A stretch of DNA of 64,000 nucleotides from Arthrobacter ramosus (lineage in GTDB: Bacteria > Actinomycetota > Actinomycetes > Actinomycetales > Micrococcaceae): positions 3,534,001 to 3,598,000 of the forward strand of contig NZ_BAAAWN010000001.1 of the NCBI RefSeq assembly GCF_039535095.1, read 5' to 3'. Shown in pieces: positions 63,153 to 64,000 of this stretch (positions within the stretch are counted from its first letter, which is position 1; each line of letters opens with the position of its first letter). The notes beneath the pieces are model-generated. The model was not told the origin of the DNA, did not search any database, and saw nothing but the letters and a program-made list of their open reading frames with translations. A program made the translations under genes and the position numbers.

Positions 63153-64000
63153 TTAGAGATCCCGGATGGTCCGCAGCGCGGCGGCGGCCAGGACCTGGAT
63201 CGCGAAGCCGAGGGCACGCTCGTCCACAATGAAGTCACCGCGGTGAAGATCGTATTCCTCGCCGCCGGGCGTATGGGTCCCGAGCCGCATCATGGCACCC
63301 GGCAGGTCGGCCAGGAACCAGGCAAAGTCCTCGCCACCCATGGACTGGGGCGTCAGGACGACGGCGTGCTCGCCGAGTTCCGCACGGGCCGCTGCCTCGA
63401 TGAGGGCAGTCTCGTGTTCCGAGTTGACCACGGGAGGGACACCGCGGGTGTGTTCGAGGTGCACGTCCACCCCGTACGGCGCGGCAACTTGCTGGACGAC
63501 GTCGTCGAGCAGCTCCCCTGCGCTATGCCAAGCGTCCCTGTCGAGGCAACGCATGGTGCCGGCCATGTAGCCGTTGGCTGGGATGGCGTTGGGTGCGGAA
63601 CCTGCCGCGATCTGGCCCCACACGACCGAAACGCCACTGCGCACATCCACGCGACGGGACAGAACGGCCGGGACATTGACGGCGATTTGGGCCAGCGCGA
63701 AGACCAGGTCTTCGGTCAAATGCGGACGGGAAGTATGGCCGCCACGTCCGGTCAATTCGATTTTGATGGTGTCCGAGGCCGAGGTGATGGCGCCGATGCG
63801 CGTGCCGATCTTGCCGACGTTGATCCGCGGATCGCAGTGCAGCGCCAGAATCCGCGGGACACCCTGGAGCACGCCCTGCTCGATGCAGGACAGGGCACCG
63901 CCGGGCATGGTTTCCTCTGCCGGCTGGAAGATGATGCGCACCGTGCCGCCCAAAGGGGATTCCTGGTGCATGGCGTGCAGCACCAAGGCAATGCCGAGCA
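63153..64000 (-). CDS. M20-family amidohydrolase (partial, N-terminus outside window)
   Basis: This minus-strand frame is open to the window edge, so the N-terminus and first metal-site motifs are missing. The visible ~282 residues contain VRIIFQPAEETMPGGALSCI (metal-bridging Glu region), LALHCDPRINVGKIGTRIG, GRGGHTSRPHLTEDLVFAL (dimerisation domain) and MGGEDFAWFLADLPGAMMRL (last metal Glu/Asp region). This is typical of N-acyl-L-amino acid or hippurate-type amidohydrolases. The acyl substrate is unknown. Repeat array 4 lies just beyond its stop. Confidence 0.92.
   Translation of the reverse strand, partial: LGIALVLHAMHQESPLGGTVRIIFQPAEETMPGGALSCIEQGVLQGVPRILALHCDPRINVGKIGTRIGAITSASDTIKIELTGRGGHTSRPHLTEDLVFALAQIAVNVPAVLSRRVDVRSGVSVVWGQIAAGSAPNAIPANGYMAGTMRCLDRDAWHSAGELLDDVVQQVAAPYGVDVHLEHTRGVPPVVNSEHETALIEAAARAELGEHAVVLTPQSMGGEDFAWFLADLPGAMMRLGTHTPGGEEYDLHRGDFIVDERALGFAIQVLAAAALRTIRDL

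Overview
The window is chromosomal DNA from a high-GC actinobacterium of the Micrococcaceae, most likely Arthrobacter, Pseudarthrobacter or Paenarthrobacter. The evidence is GC-rich wobble usage, many GTG starts, a mycothiol conjugate amidase (mca), and actinobacterial families such as DUF4245, DUF4307, DUF501 and PhoH2. Two gene orders known from Mycobacterium tuberculosis are kept: greA-DUF4307-mca-small membrane protein-DUF255-hemolysin III-isoprenyl transferase, and mazG-eno-ftsB/divIC-DUF501-ppx.

Layout. 1-9.5 kb: FemX-like peptidoglycan transferase, a DUF559 protein, glpX, DUF4245, carbonic anhydrase, fumC, a TetR/MFS efflux pair and a Nudix hydrolase. 9.6-17.2 kb: accessory region with an A24 peptidase, a hypothetical protein, a 32-bp-period repeat array interrupted by an IS3-family element (which itself carries a Tn554-like tnpABC transposon), a GNAT gene and a second array. 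17.2-27.8 kb: phoH2, isoprenyl transferase, hemolysin III, DUF255 thioredoxin-fold protein, a MazF-type toxin-antitoxin island, mca, DUF4307, greA and a rhomboid protease. 27.8-36 kb: ilvA, AI-2E transporter, the galactose (Leloir) genes galM-like/galT/galK, a thiolase and a Bax-inhibitor-1 protein. 36.1-41.3 kb: complete livKHMGF branched-chain amino acid ABC operon. 41.5-49.5 kb: tRNA-Leu(UAA), an ACT-GNAT fusion, NDH-2, a mycosin-like protease, ppx, DUF501, ftsB and enolase. 49.5-60.6 kb: mazG, adenosine deaminase, two DedA proteins and a six-gene nucleoside uptake and salvage operon (bmp lipoprotein, ATPase, two permeases, cdd, deoA). 60.8-64 kb: ohrR-ohr-oxidoreductase peroxide operon, two head-to-head repeat arrays and a partial M20 amidohydrolase.

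Three observations stand out. (1) A ~1.8 kb segment with a toxin-antitoxin pair lies between two copies of an 11-bp sequence inside the DUF255 gene. It leaves the native 5' end stranded upstream of the segment and supplies a diverged, less GC-rich 5' end to the intact copy. (2) Four arrays with an exact 32-bp period share a core close to GTGAGCGAGCGTC and differ in the spacer; one begins on the stop codon of a gene. (3) A tRNA with UAA (Leu) anticodon has a five-nucleotide variable loop instead of the long class II arm. No complete new defence or biosynthetic system is evident; most of the window is conserved housekeeping DNA.
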